Below, piece by piece: positions 1 to 10,156 of a DNA stretch of 64,000 nucleotides. The DNA comes from Symbiodinium microadriaticum (lineage: Eukaryota > Sar > Dinophyceae > Suessiales > Symbiodiniaceae), in NCBI GenBank assembly GCA_001939145.1, contig LSRX01000371.1, positions 542,595 to 606,594 on the forward strand, read 5' to 3'. The notes under the pieces were generated by a model that did not search any database, had not been told where the DNA came from, and saw only the letters and a program-made list of their open reading frames with translations. How positions within the stretch are numbered: position 1 is the stretch's first letter; each line of letters begins with the position of its first letter. The position numbers and the translations under genes were made by a program.

Positions 1-1614
1 AATCGTGAATCTATGCCAGCATGCAACTCATGGAACCAGGCACTGCAAACCGAGCGTCAATGTTAAGAAGCTGGACCACTCGCCCGTCTCATCTGCAGGC
101 GACATTGCCACCTTCTACTGGAAGCTCCGACTTTTGCAACATCCAGCACCCTGACTTTCTGCGACCCGGTTGCCGGCAGGATCCACAGGACGAGCCAGCC
201 CAAAATTACCTGTGACGACAAGCGTGTGGTGAGGGACACAAAACATCGGCAGGAAACCATGCCACCAAGCCACCAGAACTGTGTCAAACTTCACCCAATG
301 GTCTCGAAGAGATTTCAATGGACCGTTCACAAAGAAGCGCAGGAAAATCTCAAGAGTGTATATCACCTCAGTGTGATATTGGCGAACTGTCGAGGTCACC
401 AAAATCACAGAAAATCAATCTGGCTTTCCGAGGTACGAGGAAGATATGCTCCAAGACGTTCAGGGGACCGTTGCTGGTGTTGCCCTCGGATTTCGCGGAG
501 CTTGGTGGAATGGGTCTTCTATGTGCGCAACCGTTCCTTAAAGCCCAGCATGATGTTGCCTTGGGATCATGACGCTTTGGCGTGACAGACAGCGCATAGT
601 ACATCAAAGCCCTGAACTGCACAGAATGTCTTAAGAACTAGAAGATGACACAGTTTTGCTGGACATCCTGCTTGCTCTCTCATAGCCAACACAAGTTGGA
701 TGCAAAGAAGGCACGCCCTCAACACGGATATTCTGCTCCACACCTATGGTGATTGCATTTGCGAGGATGATGACGATCATCACCTGAGTAGCCCAGGCAG
801 AAATCCGTCAAATCAATGTGTACGTATTGCATGTTGCATGTTCCAAGCATGCCAGCAGCGCCCTGCGAAAGCAGGGTGAACATATGCTTCGACAATGAAA
901 GCTAGTGCCCAGAGATATGTTTAGCCTTCCACGCTGATCCATGGCAATCCGTCTCTTCGTTGCTAGTGGTTGTTCTGTCGCTGTGAGTATCGTCATGGTA
1001 TTGCTGTCCCGATTGAATCCCTGCAGCTCGCACCCCTAATCGAACCACGACACATTAAATCCACTCTGCTGCATTTCTCACTTTGAGTACAATCTCGCAC
1101 TTCCCCGGTCCTGTCTAGCACTTTACATGGCTCATCTGTGGATTCAGCACAAACTCTATTGTCTAAGCTTGCCAATCGACCGGCTTGCAGCACGATTGTG
1201 TTGCAGGTGCACGATGGCCGCTGTATTCCTTCCTGCCGGGCGAGTCGCGAAATCAAACGCCTCCGACTCGAGGACGGTCGCCGCCAGAAGTCTAGACTTG
1301 AGGCCTGCAGCTCGTCATAGACACGAAGTTATTCCAGCACCCCTTTTCTCTAAGGAAGCGACATCGATTTCCATTCAAGGCCCTAAGGCGGTCTTGTACT
1401 TTCCGATCCTTTTTCGGCATGCTGCTCCAGCCAGTTCCACCTGCGTTCGCTGGTGCTGCAACAATGCTTCTGCTGAGCTCTCTGGCGTGGCAAAGCTTCT
1501 CAGGCTCAGGCTTCGTTTCAAACCTCCTGGCTTAGCCTCGTCGTCTCCTCCATCCTCTTCTTGGACAGCCGCGTTGTCAGAGCCAGATCGTGAGGAGATT
1601 CCTGCCTCGCCCAC
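1..1614 (-). CDS. Voltage-gated-type cation channel, partial (N-terminal part through S3)
   Basis: Partial gene whose 3' end lies beyond the left edge. Ordered exons encode S1 (about 690-783), the segment leading into S2 (437-484), the core of S2 (274-366) and S3 (from 209 leftwards) of an ion-transport domain (PF00520 type). Seen: a hydrophobic S1 with an asparagine-alanine near its end, an S2 with the acidic E and R spacing of this family, and a W-x-x-F-D entry into S3. A charged, serine-rich frame at 1375-1614 would fit the cytoplasmic N-terminus. The S4 sensor and the pore are off the window, so cation selectivity cannot be read. It probably sits in the plasma membrane or flagellar membrane (inference). 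The domain call is solid; joining 1375-1614 to it is not. Confidence 0.72.
97..209 (-). CDS. Channel exon: transmembrane segment S3
   Basis: The exon starts at 209 after an acceptor CACAG and continues FDTVL of the previous exon into VILGWLVLWILPATG, a typical S3 helix. The intron before it (210-273, 64 bases) is GT-AG and leaves phase 0. The left limit is approximate: the frame stays open to a stop near 63, but a donor probably falls around 97-120 after the arginine pair. S4 would follow beyond position 1. Confidence 0.75.
274..366 (-). CDS. Channel exon: transmembrane segment S2
   Basis: Exactly 31 codons, from VIYTLEIFLRFF to the F-D-T-V-L that enters S3. The TLE-x-x-L-R spacing is the hallmark of S2 in voltage-gated channel repeats, where the glutamate contacts S4 arginines. 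The upstream intron 367-436 (70 bases, GT-AG) and the downstream intron 210-273 (64 bases, GT-AG) both keep phase 0. Both acceptors are AG followed by G. Confidence 0.8.
437..484 (-). CDS. Channel exon: S1-S2 linker and start of S2
   Basis: Sixteen codons ending in NVLEHIFL. Joined to the next exon it gives LEHIFLVIYTLEIFLRF, which matches the usual start of S2. The donor is GT at 436. The acceptor (AG then GG at 485-486) is the best candidate but not the only one. Confidence 0.68.
690..783 (-). CDS. Channel exon: transmembrane segment S1
   Basis: After an acceptor TACTCAG at 784-790 the frame reads VMIVIILANAITIGVEQ, a hydrophobic helix ending in N-A and an acidic residue, as S1 helices of cation channels do. 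The following polar residues would form the extracellular S1-S2 loop. The 3' limit is approximate because several AG/GA and GT donors are possible between 650 and 710. Confidence 0.7.
1375..1614 (-). CDS. Possible cytoplasmic N-terminal exon of the channel
   Basis: An open frame of about 79 codons with a D/E-rich stretch, then KRSLSLRSFATPESS and a helical segment rich in A, L, Q and E (AEALLQHQRTQVELAGA). Composition suggests real protein and a phosphorylatable cytoplasmic tail. It lies 0.6 kb upstream of S1 on the same strand. No named domain is recognised, and membership of the channel gene is inferred from position only. Confidence 0.4.
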   Translation of the reverse strand: MGEAGISSRSGSDNAAVQEEDGGDDEAKPGGLKRSLSLRSFATPESSAEALLQHQRTQVELAGAACRKRIGKYKTALGP

Positions 1615-2560
1615 AGGACAAGGCTTTACAACGAATTATAGCGGCAAAGATTCGCCAGCCTGCAGCTCAGTTAAGAAAGGGGCGGGACGGACCGATGCAC
1701 ATCATCCCGGGAACAGCACGAAAAGCCGGAAGACGGGCAGCCTGTTGCATCATCTCCTTCCATCTTTGCTTCTGGGCCTCATCCTTAGCTGAGCCAAACC
1801 TTTCCCAGCCAGCACATCTACCAGAAGCTCTCGCGAACCAGGTGCAAAAGCTGCCTACTCGGGCGGAAGTCAGCTACGAGTGCTGCAGGTTGTGGCCCAA
1901 GGCCCTGAGTTGAATCAGACTGCGCTTGCCGCCGCTCCTTGCCGCAAAAGCGCTAGGCCGGGCTCCTCGTGCACGAAACTGCCCGTGAGCCGCCGAAGGA
2001 ATGATCCCTCTCTGGAGGGCGGCTTCTGGTCTGGCTTGTCTGTTTGGACGTCCTGGGGCATGCCCGTCGTGTCAACATCGTCGGTAATGCCGTGACATTA
2101 TCCACTCGCTGCTTGCACATTCACTTCTGAGGCATGGCACGAAGATTGAGAGCACGCTCTGGCGCCTCCCGCCTAGACGCTCGTCAAGACATGGCTAGCA
2201 CCTCTTCGATTGTCTCTGCTTGCTATCAAGTAGCGCGGTGCAGGACTTTCTCCGGGCGGCTCTGCCACCTGTGTCCAACTACACGTCTGCGACAGAAATG
2301 GAAGAACCACAGTGCTCGCACCACAAGCAGGAACCATGTAAAGCTCAACATGAGATGCCTGGGCGGACTTCTGGACATCCTAGCCAGCGAACAAACAAAA
2401 CATTTCCCCTGAGACACACAGTTGGCTTACCGCTGTCGCCGAGGACTGGGGAAGGCACCATGAAGATCACCTGCATTGACACACGAACATGTTCGATCTG
2501 CCGGGAGGACGATGCTTGCAAGGCATGCCCGTCAGGTCTGTGGCACCACTGCAGAAACAC
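1615..2560. other. No gene recognised
   Basis: Only short frames on either strand, none with a recognisable motif. A hydrophobic minus-strand stretch near 2250-2345 (SFTWFLLVVRALWFFHF) is flanked by poor-quality sequence and is more likely intron than a membrane helix. Probably introns of the channel-side gene. Confidence 0.4.
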
Positions 2561-2817
2561 ATCCGGATCTAGGTGTCTTCTGGGTCCTGGGGCCACGGCT
2601 TACTCCGACGAGAGCAAGTCCCACCCTTCTGCGACGCTTTGAGCCGGAGTGGCGCAGAAGCGAGCATGAGCAGTGGGTGACCGGAGCTGTCAGGGCTCGC
2701 ATGCTGCCCTACTCCCGACCTGGCCGCTCTTTTTCCGCAGCCACACCATCTCCATCGGAGCTTTGCCTCTGGTTGGTCAGGGCTTGGCGAGACCCCACCT
2801 GGCACCATCTTCTTTCT

Positions 2818-3567
2818 TCACGGCTTCAGCAAAAGGGTGAGAAACCTGCGCACCTTGCTAAACGCAGCAAGGAGACGGCGCAAGGCAGCAGCTTCCGGAC
2901 CTCCAACGAGACCCCGGACAAAACGAAGGGTGTCTCCCTGGGCTGCACCTGTCACCGCCCCAAGCGCTGCCATAGTGGCAGCCTCTGGAGACGCCTTGGC
3001 CTGAAGACGCAACGCTCGTCACTTCAGGGCGCTCGGCAGCCCTCGGCCTGGAAGAGCAGTTCCAAAACCTTGGGCGCTCGGTTTGCACTCGACCCGCAAG
3101 AGGGCGGAGAGGGGTTGGCCACCCAAAAAGGCGTGTATGCTCTGCTGTCCAGCAGAGTCCCTCACGGATCGTGCAAAGGCGAGATCCTGAAGCTTCACGG
3201 CCACGCGAAGTGCTGACCTTGGGCAAAGCAGCACACCAGGCACAGACAGCGTAGCAGAGGGATCGATCCGAGAAGGACGCTGCAGAAGCACCTCGCCAGG
3301 ACCTCGAGGCATCCAGCTGGGATTCAGGGCATCAAACGCGTCCTCAGCCCCTGTTGTTGGAAAAGTCTTTGAGCCTCTTTGAGCCTCAGACGTTCCGGCA
3401 TGTTCCGCATATGGAACCACAGGCGCCGAAACTCTGTTGGTGAGGCGACCTCCAATGCCTGGCTTCGTTTCCCCGACGACAAAGGATCCCAGAATCGAAA
3501 CTTCGCCGTGCTCGGGGCAACGCTGACAGGACGATAGCGTACGCCACTTCATCCGGCTCCACTCCAA
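2818..3567 (-). CDS. Coding-like exons, function unknown
   Basis: Two stretches in one minus-strand frame, 3021-3567 and 2818-3012, separated by a stop at 3019-3021. Both have amino-acid-like composition (for example LSVPGVLLCPRSALRVAVKL and AALRRLLAAFSKVRRFLTLL). The second is an amphipathic, arginine- and leucine-rich helix. The stop is most simply inside a short intron; a decayed gene is the alternative. No family is recognised. Position suggests upstream exons of the channel gene. Confidence 0.35.
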
Positions 3568-3820
3568 GCTGTGACTGGCCTCGTCGAAATTTCCACTGAT
3601 TGGAACGAAACCATGGCACCAATGAAGCTGTGGGGCTCATCATGAGCACTTCTTGTGCATGGCCTGCCTCAGAGTGACATGCTGGGTCACAAGTCACATG
3701 GCCTGTACTTCAAAGCGCAGTCCAGGCTTCTGGCCAAGTCGGCAGAGCAATAAGCTGCAAGCCTGGCTGCCCAATGCCCGAATTATTCTGGACGCAGGCA
3801 TGGTGCATGTTCAAGAATGG

Positions 3821-4241
3821 TCAAGACGAGTAACAAGACTTCAACGAAAGCTCCGAGGCATCACCCTCCCGCTCCACCGTTTCGGTAGCAAACGCATTGA
3901 GGCTCACCACTGAAGACCGTCTCTGACTCGCCTCCCAACCTAGACTTTGACAGGGCCTGTACCGGCTCTGAGCTCTGGGCAAGGCATGTAGCAGTTCAGC
4001 TGGCAGAGGTTGCGCTCCTTGCGCCTTGGCCTCCTGCACCTCCCGCCATGCCTGGGCAGTTAGTGACAATCAAGCGGAGGGATCGATGCTTTTCCAGGGC
4101 GCGTACGTGCGAAAGAAGCCTAGCTCGCTCGTCACCTTTCCGGAACGGAATGGCGCAATGCTTACCGAACAGCAGGTGAAGGCGGCTGTGGTCCTCGAGC
4201 TGTGGCCGCTGCTGCGCCGAAGGCTCGCACAAGGTCAGCAC
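3821..4241 (-). CDS. Coding-like exons, charged helical protein
   Basis: Two frames that would splice near 4060-4085. The upstream one reads HLLFGKHCAIPFRKGDERAR and then RALEKHRSLRL; the downstream one reads AWREVQEAKAQGAQPLP and then LLHALPRAQSRYR. Both are rich in charged and helix-forming residues, like a cytoplasmic region. No domain is recognised. Confidence 0.35.
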
Positions 4242-4979
4242 GGATGCCTAAGCAACATCTGCGGGAAACCGAACCGAGTGGCCTGAGCAACTCGAGCATA
4301 CTGGCCTGCATCAGGAACAATCCCGGCAGCCTGGATCACGACAGCAGATTGGCTGCACATCTGCTCTGAAGTCGACACAGCGCACACTTCAGGGCCAAAC
4401 CATCATTCTTCTTCTGAGAAGCTTGGCCTTCAATGTGGAAGGCGCTAGGGAATGAGGACACAGCATAAATTCCCGACAGCTAGCTGCCTCATCTGCACGC
4501 CCTCCTTCTGCACAAGCACGTGCCAAAGCCACACATAGACGCTGCCCAAGACTGCCACGATGGCTTCTGAATTATGTGTTTCCTTTGCGGGCCCTTTTCA
4601 CTCCCTCTGCTCCTTGCAACAACTGGCTGTTGAATTCGAAGGACAAGGGTTCTCTGTTGGGAATAGCCCTGCCACTGGTTCTTTGGTGCTTTATCGTGTC
4701 GCTCTCTCAAACATGCCGGTGCCAGCGCTTCACCTCTCCGTGCTGCCTGCGATCGATATTGGAGTCACATCATAAGAGACCGTCCTCCGACAACCGACAA
4801 CTTCTGAAATTCTGAAGGGAGCCTCCCCTGCGACGGCGAAGGCGCTTCTGGCGGTGCGTCGTCTGCTTGACAAGGCTACAGCCTCAATCGGGCTGGAAGT
4901 CGGTCGAACTGGCTCCGCCAGCCGTGAATTGAGGAAGCGTCCAACTCAGCCCTCGCCGCCTCAGTTGGCTCCGACTTCG

Positions 4980-5130
4980 AAGCCTCAGTCGCCATGGACA
5001 TCGCACCGCGCATCACCATGCCCAAGCATTGAGGCTCTTGCCATCTCGTCAAAAAGGCTCTGGGCTTGCTCGGGATCCTCGGCTTCCGAGCTTTCGAACC
5101 CTGCAAGGCAACTCCAGTCCACCGGCCTTC
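4980..5130 (-). CDS. Coding-like exon, acidic helical segment
   Basis: After a possible acceptor TTGCAG near 5109 the frame reads FESSEAEDPEQAQSLFDEMA and then RASMLGHGDARCDVHGD before a stop. The helix A-x-x-L-F-D-E-M resembles one PPR helix, but a single helix does not establish the family. It could be the 5' part of the channel gene. Confidence 0.33.
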
Positions 5131-5399
5131 CTGCAAACTGCGCCCCATCCCCTTTTCCCAGAACTTCGCGCTCTCACCTACTTTGTCCCTGATTCGCCCA
5201 ACTTTGGCTGGGCTGAACCGGTAATGGTGGATTAACGGCCCTCGGTCAGAAAGTTCCGAAGGCGCACCCCTCGGAGGTCTGCCAAGGGAGGAGAGAGAGT
5301 GCCACTCGGGCACGCCAGCATTAACGGCGGCACGGCTTGCACCGCAGACGAAATCCGAAAGCCATGCAGGAGACAGCCACAACTACACAAGCCCTGCCT

Positions 5400-5880
5400 C
5401 TGCTTGTAAGCTTATCCAGACCGGACCTGGCTTGCAAACCTTAGGCCTCAACGGCAAAACCAAGGGTCATCGCTGTCTCCGAAAGCGGAAGCCGTGGGGA
5501 CTTCGTTTGAGGTCCCATGGACTTTCAGGCCGGTTCTTGTGACCGGCACACAACACCTTTCGTTTTCTGGCGGTCAGCTACTGCACTTGAGTTTACATGC
5601 CAGCCATGGCTGGCCATGAGACGTGAGTCTTGTTTGCGAGCTGGAGCTTGTACAAGTTTGGTGACGACAAGAAGCTGCCCGCCACACTATTCATACACCA
5701 CTGGGTTTAGAATTCCAACACTTGGAAGTAAACCTCAGCTGCGCGCCGGCTCGAGGAGATGCACAGAAAGCAGCACACTCGACTCTTCTGAAAGTCAGAC
5801 GGCCTCGTTTGTCACGACGATAGGATGAGGATGGCCGTAGTTGCCCATCCTAAGCTCTTTCCCTGCATGAGCCTGCTTAG
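5400..5880. other. Gap between the giant locus and the channel-side exons
   Basis: No convincing exon. The last tandem-95-like sequence is at about 5985 and the next coding-like sequence is below 5130. This is the likeliest place for the 3' end of the giant gene and the 5' end of the next one, but no terminator, promoter or spliced-leader acceptor can be pointed to. Confidence 0.35.
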
Positions 5881-5974
5881 CGGCCTGCAGAAGAAACATA
5901 AAGCCCGGTCAGGCCAAGCTTCTCATCCTTGTATGCCCCATAGTTGCCTCGGCTGGTGTTCTGCACAAAGCAAT

Positions 5975-6220
5975 GAGATGGTCTTGCGGGATGTTGTGTC
6001 GCTGTAGCCAGAAAGCCCAGATCGTCGAGCTCCACAGCGATAGTGATGTTCTCACCACGACAATCCTGAAAGCAAGTGATCGGCTGCAAGCAAGCTGTCG
6101 CTCATGGCAGGCCGCGGGCGCATCGAGAGTCTCCTCTTCAGTCCGAGCTGCTCCTCCAGAGTGATAGAACAGCCTGCTCAGCTGGAGGTTAAGGTTTCTC
6201 AGCGTGGAAGTCACATCCAT
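5975..6220 (-). CDS. Tandem-95/cadherin-like exons, 3'-most of the giant locus
   Basis: Two frames. The first (about 6110-6220) has TSTLRNLNLQLSRLFYHSGG, the helix and Y strand (L-x-x-L-N-x-x-L-x-x-L-x-Y) that precede the last strands of a tandem-95 repeat. The second (about 5985-6065) has GENITIAVELDDLGFL, matching the D-x-I-T-I-x-V-x-D-x-G strand. An intron with a donor near 6110 must separate them. These repeats usually form calcium-dependent adhesive rods outside the cell. Confidence 0.6.
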
Positions 6221-6391
6221 GTCCTTGGCAACAATCAGGAGACAGCTTGCCACGAAGTCTGGCTCTCCGGAAGAAAAAAACTCTAAAATTGCAGGGGCAG
6301 GCAAAGGTGGAGATGAAACACATGCCTGTCGGTACGATTGCAGGTGTTTTTTTGCATGCAATGAATTCCGAGGGGGACGCACCTGACTTTC

Positions 6392-6740
6392 TAAATGGCA
6401 TGCTAGCATCTACAAAGAAGGTACACGTCAGATGTAAGGCCCCGTCCGTGTCATGGGCACCGTCTCCGCTGTGGAACGTGATTCCCTCCGTGCCAGCAAT
6501 TGAGCCATTCTGCACACCTGCATCACAGCGAAGAACCAGAGGACACAAAACGGGGCCTGCCCTGCCCCCTGCTCTGACTACCTTCCACACACGAGCTAAG
6601 GCGCCAAGGACGTAGTCCTGTGGTCCGGCCATGAGAAAGGAGAGTGTTCCACAGGACGCACGCAGCTTCAGGCGAGCAGAGTGGACGCGTTGAACAAACC
6701 AGCCGCCGGAGAAGTTCTCCTCATCCGGGTCGGACCTTGC
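6392..6740 (-). CDS. Tandem-95-like exons
   Basis: About 6626-6734 reads SDPDEENFSGGWFVQRVHSA, then LKLRASCGTLSFL, which matches the D-x-D strand followed by the G-x-L-x-L strand of a repeat. About 6392-6510 reads SIAGTEGITFHSGDGAHDTD, then LHLTCTFFVD, another strand pair. Donor and acceptor between them are not fixed. Confidence 0.55.
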
Positions 6741-6989
6741 AAAACAGCACCCACAGCGAGCCACTAGTACGAAACAGATCGAAGCAAATAAATAAAGGTG
6801 GCGTCTCTGTGTGAGTGCGTTTACAATTGGCAAGGGGTCCATCTCCAAGATGTATAATCGGCTTGGGATATGTTCAAAAACCTTAAAACGCCTGAATCAA
6901 AATGTTTATGCTGTTTGCTTTGGGTTGCGGGAACACACAAACTAAAAAACAAAAAACTGCTTGACACAGCCAAGGCCACAAGCGGATGA

Positions 6990-7165
6990 CGCCATGTAGG
7001 TGGATGTCTTTGTGGGGCTTGACGAGACCACCGTTCGTTGCAGAAAGTAGTCTGGACTCATCCACTGCAATCTCTGGTGCCGAGTTCACGGGATGGACAA
7101 TCAAGCCGATTTCGCACCGCGTCTCCTCTTCCGTCTCCAGAGCGATGACGCGTACTTCCAAATGC
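6990..7165 (-). CDS. Tandem-95-like exon with repeat boundary
   Basis: The frame reads TRCEIGLIVHPVNSAPEIAV: a beta-strand followed by the V-N-S-A-P linker that separates repeats (canonical form V-N-D-A-P), then the start of the next repeat. The neighbouring exons at 7310-7430 and 6.7 kb carry the complementary parts. Confidence 0.62.
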
Positions 7166-7309
7166 ACAACTCCATGGTACAGTTCCTCGCAGCATCAAGG
7201 ATGTTGAAGGGACACGATTCACCCTCCCTCCAAGCACAAAGCATGACTCCACAGATAGATCTTCGGTGTGACAACTGCCTTTATATTTTTCGGTGCTGTA
7301 CATATTGGT

Positions 7310-7430
7310 ACCTGGGCTCTGGGAAGGGTGTGAAGACCAGTGCACGAAGTGCCGCGCGGAAACCGGCGAGAGTGGTGTTGAAGACAAAGGCCGGCACTCC
7401 TTCGCAGATGCCAAAAAAATCAAGGCAGCG
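7310..7430 (-). CDS. Tandem-95-like exon
   Basis: The frame reads GVPAFVFNTTLAGFRAALRA followed by LVFTPFPEP. This is the signature helix and Y/F-x-P strand late in a repeat (L-x-x-L-x-x-L-x-F-x-P). Exon limits are approximate. Confidence 0.62.
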
Positions 7431-7745
7431 ACGATCACTGCGACTCCATGCATTCGGCCCTCGAACCTGGTGACGAGCGATTGGAGTCGTCGGCTGCTTG
7501 CGCGTCGTACGTGTCGTTGCGCACTTCATCGAGTGCTTCGCGGAGGTCCGCAGCCAAATGAGGCACTGCTTCCAGGAGCAGATCAAGGCCACCATCCCCT
7601 CGCATCAGCCATTATAGTCTACTACAGTCTTATGACCTGCACGTCTGGACACTGGCTAGCAAACGGAATCTGCACCCATGGACCTGCAAAAATCTCGACT
7701 CCCACTCGGCTGGATTCATCATCAAAGCCAGGGATAGGCTCATGA

Positions 7746-7955
7746 TCACCTCGGGTTCTCCACGAAACACGACACTTCTACACGGGATATGCAGGACGCA
7801 ATAGCCAGATAAGCTGAGAGGCGTATGGAGATGTTGGTGCCAATCGGAACTTCCATCTGGCCCTCAAACAAGTCCACGGCGGGTGGGCACACGATTGTGA
7901 TTGGATCGCTCATTGTCTCGATCTCGACTTGGACGCTGGTGTTCACAGAAAACTC
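7746..7955 (-). CDS. Tandem-95-like exon with linker
   Basis: The frame reads TSVQVEIETMSDPITI, a strand then M-S-D-P in the place of V-N-D-A-P, followed by VDLFEGQMEVPIGTNISI, the first strands of the next repeat. It follows directly on the C-terminal end of the large LamG exon. Confidence 0.6.
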   Translation of the reverse strand, partial: EFSVNTSVQVEIETMSDPITIVCPPAVDLFEGQMEVPIGTNISIRLSAYLAIASCISRVEVSCFVENPR

Positions 7956-8044
7956 CTTGTGCACAGCATTCTACATAGCTGCACCTGCCTGGTCCTGTTT
8001 GTGCAATCTGGAGCCCAAGATAGAGGCATGTGGCACGTTCAAGA

Positions 8045-10156
8045 CCAGTTAAGCCTAGCGGCGCCGTCTGTAACCAGCATGTCCATCAAATCAGGACCAT
8101 TATAGTTCGGGTCCGGGAGATACTGAAGCTGAGAAAGGAAAGCGTTTAATTCATGCAGCTTGGCTGTAAACTCAACGCGTTTTCCGTCCAGAGATGACTT
8201 TGGAATCGCGGCTGACGAGATCGTACGCACCCTTCCGTGGGATGTGGAAAGGAACACGGTCAAGTCCCGATCCACCAAGTTTTCCGCTGCTTTATGCTTG
8301 ACCATAAACGACATGAAGTTCGCATGGTCTTCGAAAACATGCAAGAGACCGCTCCTCGGCTCTAACATCACGATGCGAGGTGGCTCGTTGACGAAGCTGC
8401 GATGGACTGACAGGAAGGTCCCTGCCGTCAGCTCACCAGCCTCCACACTCTTAACACCTGCAGAGGCATACAATTGCATGTCCAAGCTTTGGTAGGCCTG
8501 CGGCGACTGCCAAAAGTAGTACGGTTCACCGGTATTGCCCTCTCCCATGTTTCGCGAAAATGCATGGTCATATGCAACACAGTACTCGAAGAAGTTGTCG
8601 TACGGTGCCTGTGTCAAGCCCAAACATGCAGGTGGAGAGTCAGCAACAAACGACCAGCTGCCAGTAGACAAGACGTGGGCGCGTCTTGATGCCTCCGCCA
8701 ACGAACCACCAAAGCTGAAACTTAGCGCAGGAGAATCAAGCGCCTCAGCCCCAACTAAGTGAGGGAAGGGACGGAGCGTTTCTCTGGGCCGTGCGTCGCC
8801 CAATCCTTCCGGTCCACCTGCAACTGATCCTAACGGCTCAGCACACTGTGCAAGGTCTCCAGCTTCCAGGGCCCTTGGCCACAGCCTCGCGCGCGACAGC
8901 ACGAGTCCAGCGGATTTCCCCACAGAGACTTGCAGTGCGCTGCGCCGGGTTGGCCCAACAAACCGCTGCGGGGCTCTCCATCGGTAAGCTGCATCCAGCT
9001 TCTTGTCCACGTAGATTGCCACCTCTCCCAGAGTGGTGTCTGCTTCCGACTCTGCCGGAGGGATGTCTACATCTCGGCTTCTGCGCCTGACAATGAGTGC
9101 CAGGTGGTACCAGGTGCCTTCTTCTAGAAGTGCCCTGCCAGTTCCCTGCAGCCGCCCTTCCTCCGACAGAAGTGTAAATTTAAGGCGACCATCGCTTCCG
9201 ATTGAAAATGAGCACAGCGGCCTGTCGCTGGCATTCTCTGCACCCCAGGAAGGGTCATCGACACCAGCAGAAATATTGTCACCCAAGTAATCGTTTCTGA
9301 AAAGTAAACCATCGAAGGCAGATTCCAGGTCGTATGGCTGGAATGTGGGAGGGGGAGGCGTCGTCCCAAACGTTGTGGGCCGAATGTCGTCGAAGCTGGA
9401 CATCACTTTACCATACAACTCCCAGGTGAAGTCCTGTGCAAAAAGGCTGTGATGCCAGAGGGTGTCCTCAGGCACGATGGTCATTGTTCCCCCCTTCAGT
9501 GCGACGGATTGCGGGGAAATGTCTTCATGATACATGTCGCTGTAACGGTTGATGTTCCAACCTCTGTTGCCTAGATCGGAGACAGATATTGAAACCCCAG
9601 TAGTGCCATACCAGTTGACGTCCCGGAAGATAAAGAACAGGTCTTGCAATTCCACATTCAGCTCAGCGAGCGTCATGCGTTTCTGCACGTAGGTGCCTGA
9701 AGGGAACAGGGACACAGAAAAGGAGCTGCGAACAAACTCCAACTCCCTCTCGCCCTGGCCTTGGGTGCCAGCAAAGGCCACAGCACCTCCGCCCGAGTCA
9801 GACTCAACAGAAATGACAACTTCAAACTCGTCTTGTGCCCTCGCATCGGGATCTATCACCGAAACGCCATACAGGTTCACGTCGTCCTGCATCTGCGTGG
9901 CAGAGTAGTGGTCGACGTCCACGAAGATTAGAGGCGCGCGGTTCACACGCCGGATGACTACCGGGAAGTCGATGCTGTCACTAGGATATGGTTTCCCGTG
10001 ATGCAGGCCGGGCCGTGCGTGTATCAAACCAGGATCCAAAGGCAAAGGCTCATTGAATCGCTCACCAATGGCGAAAGCCTGGATGGAAACATTAAACTCG
10101 AAAACGTCGGGATCATCCGGAGCAGCAAAGAGGTGCACTGGCGGTCGGAAAATCAA
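8045..10156 (-). CDS. Large exon: tandem-95 repeat, LamG domain, tandem-95 repeat
   Basis: The longest exon of the giant locus, about 700 codons. About residues 60-195: a tandem-95 repeat, with RRVNRAPLIFVDVD at its start and YGTTGVSISVSD at its end. About 245-440: a laminin-G/concanavalin-A-like lectin fold with GTWYHLALIVRR, then GEVAIYVDKKLDAAY and VSVGKSAGLVLSRARLWPRAL, the strands that form the jelly-roll in this family. About 500-705: a cysteine-bearing segment and a second repeat, with SFVNEPPRIVMLEP, LLHVFEDHANF and QLQYLPDPNYNGPDLMDMLV. LamG domains often bind sugars or matrix proteins. Each end reads into intron, so the last few residues are uncertain. Confidence 0.82.

Noticed and set aside
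1127-1792. Plus-strand frame of 221 codons
   Set aside because: Antisense to a more protein-like minus frame at 1375-1614, and rich in S, R and P without any recognisable domain.
4576-4815. Plus-strand hydrophobic segment near 4650-4700 as a membrane protein
   Set aside because: Isolated, single helix, no neighbours on the plus strand and no start context. Chance hydrophobic frame.
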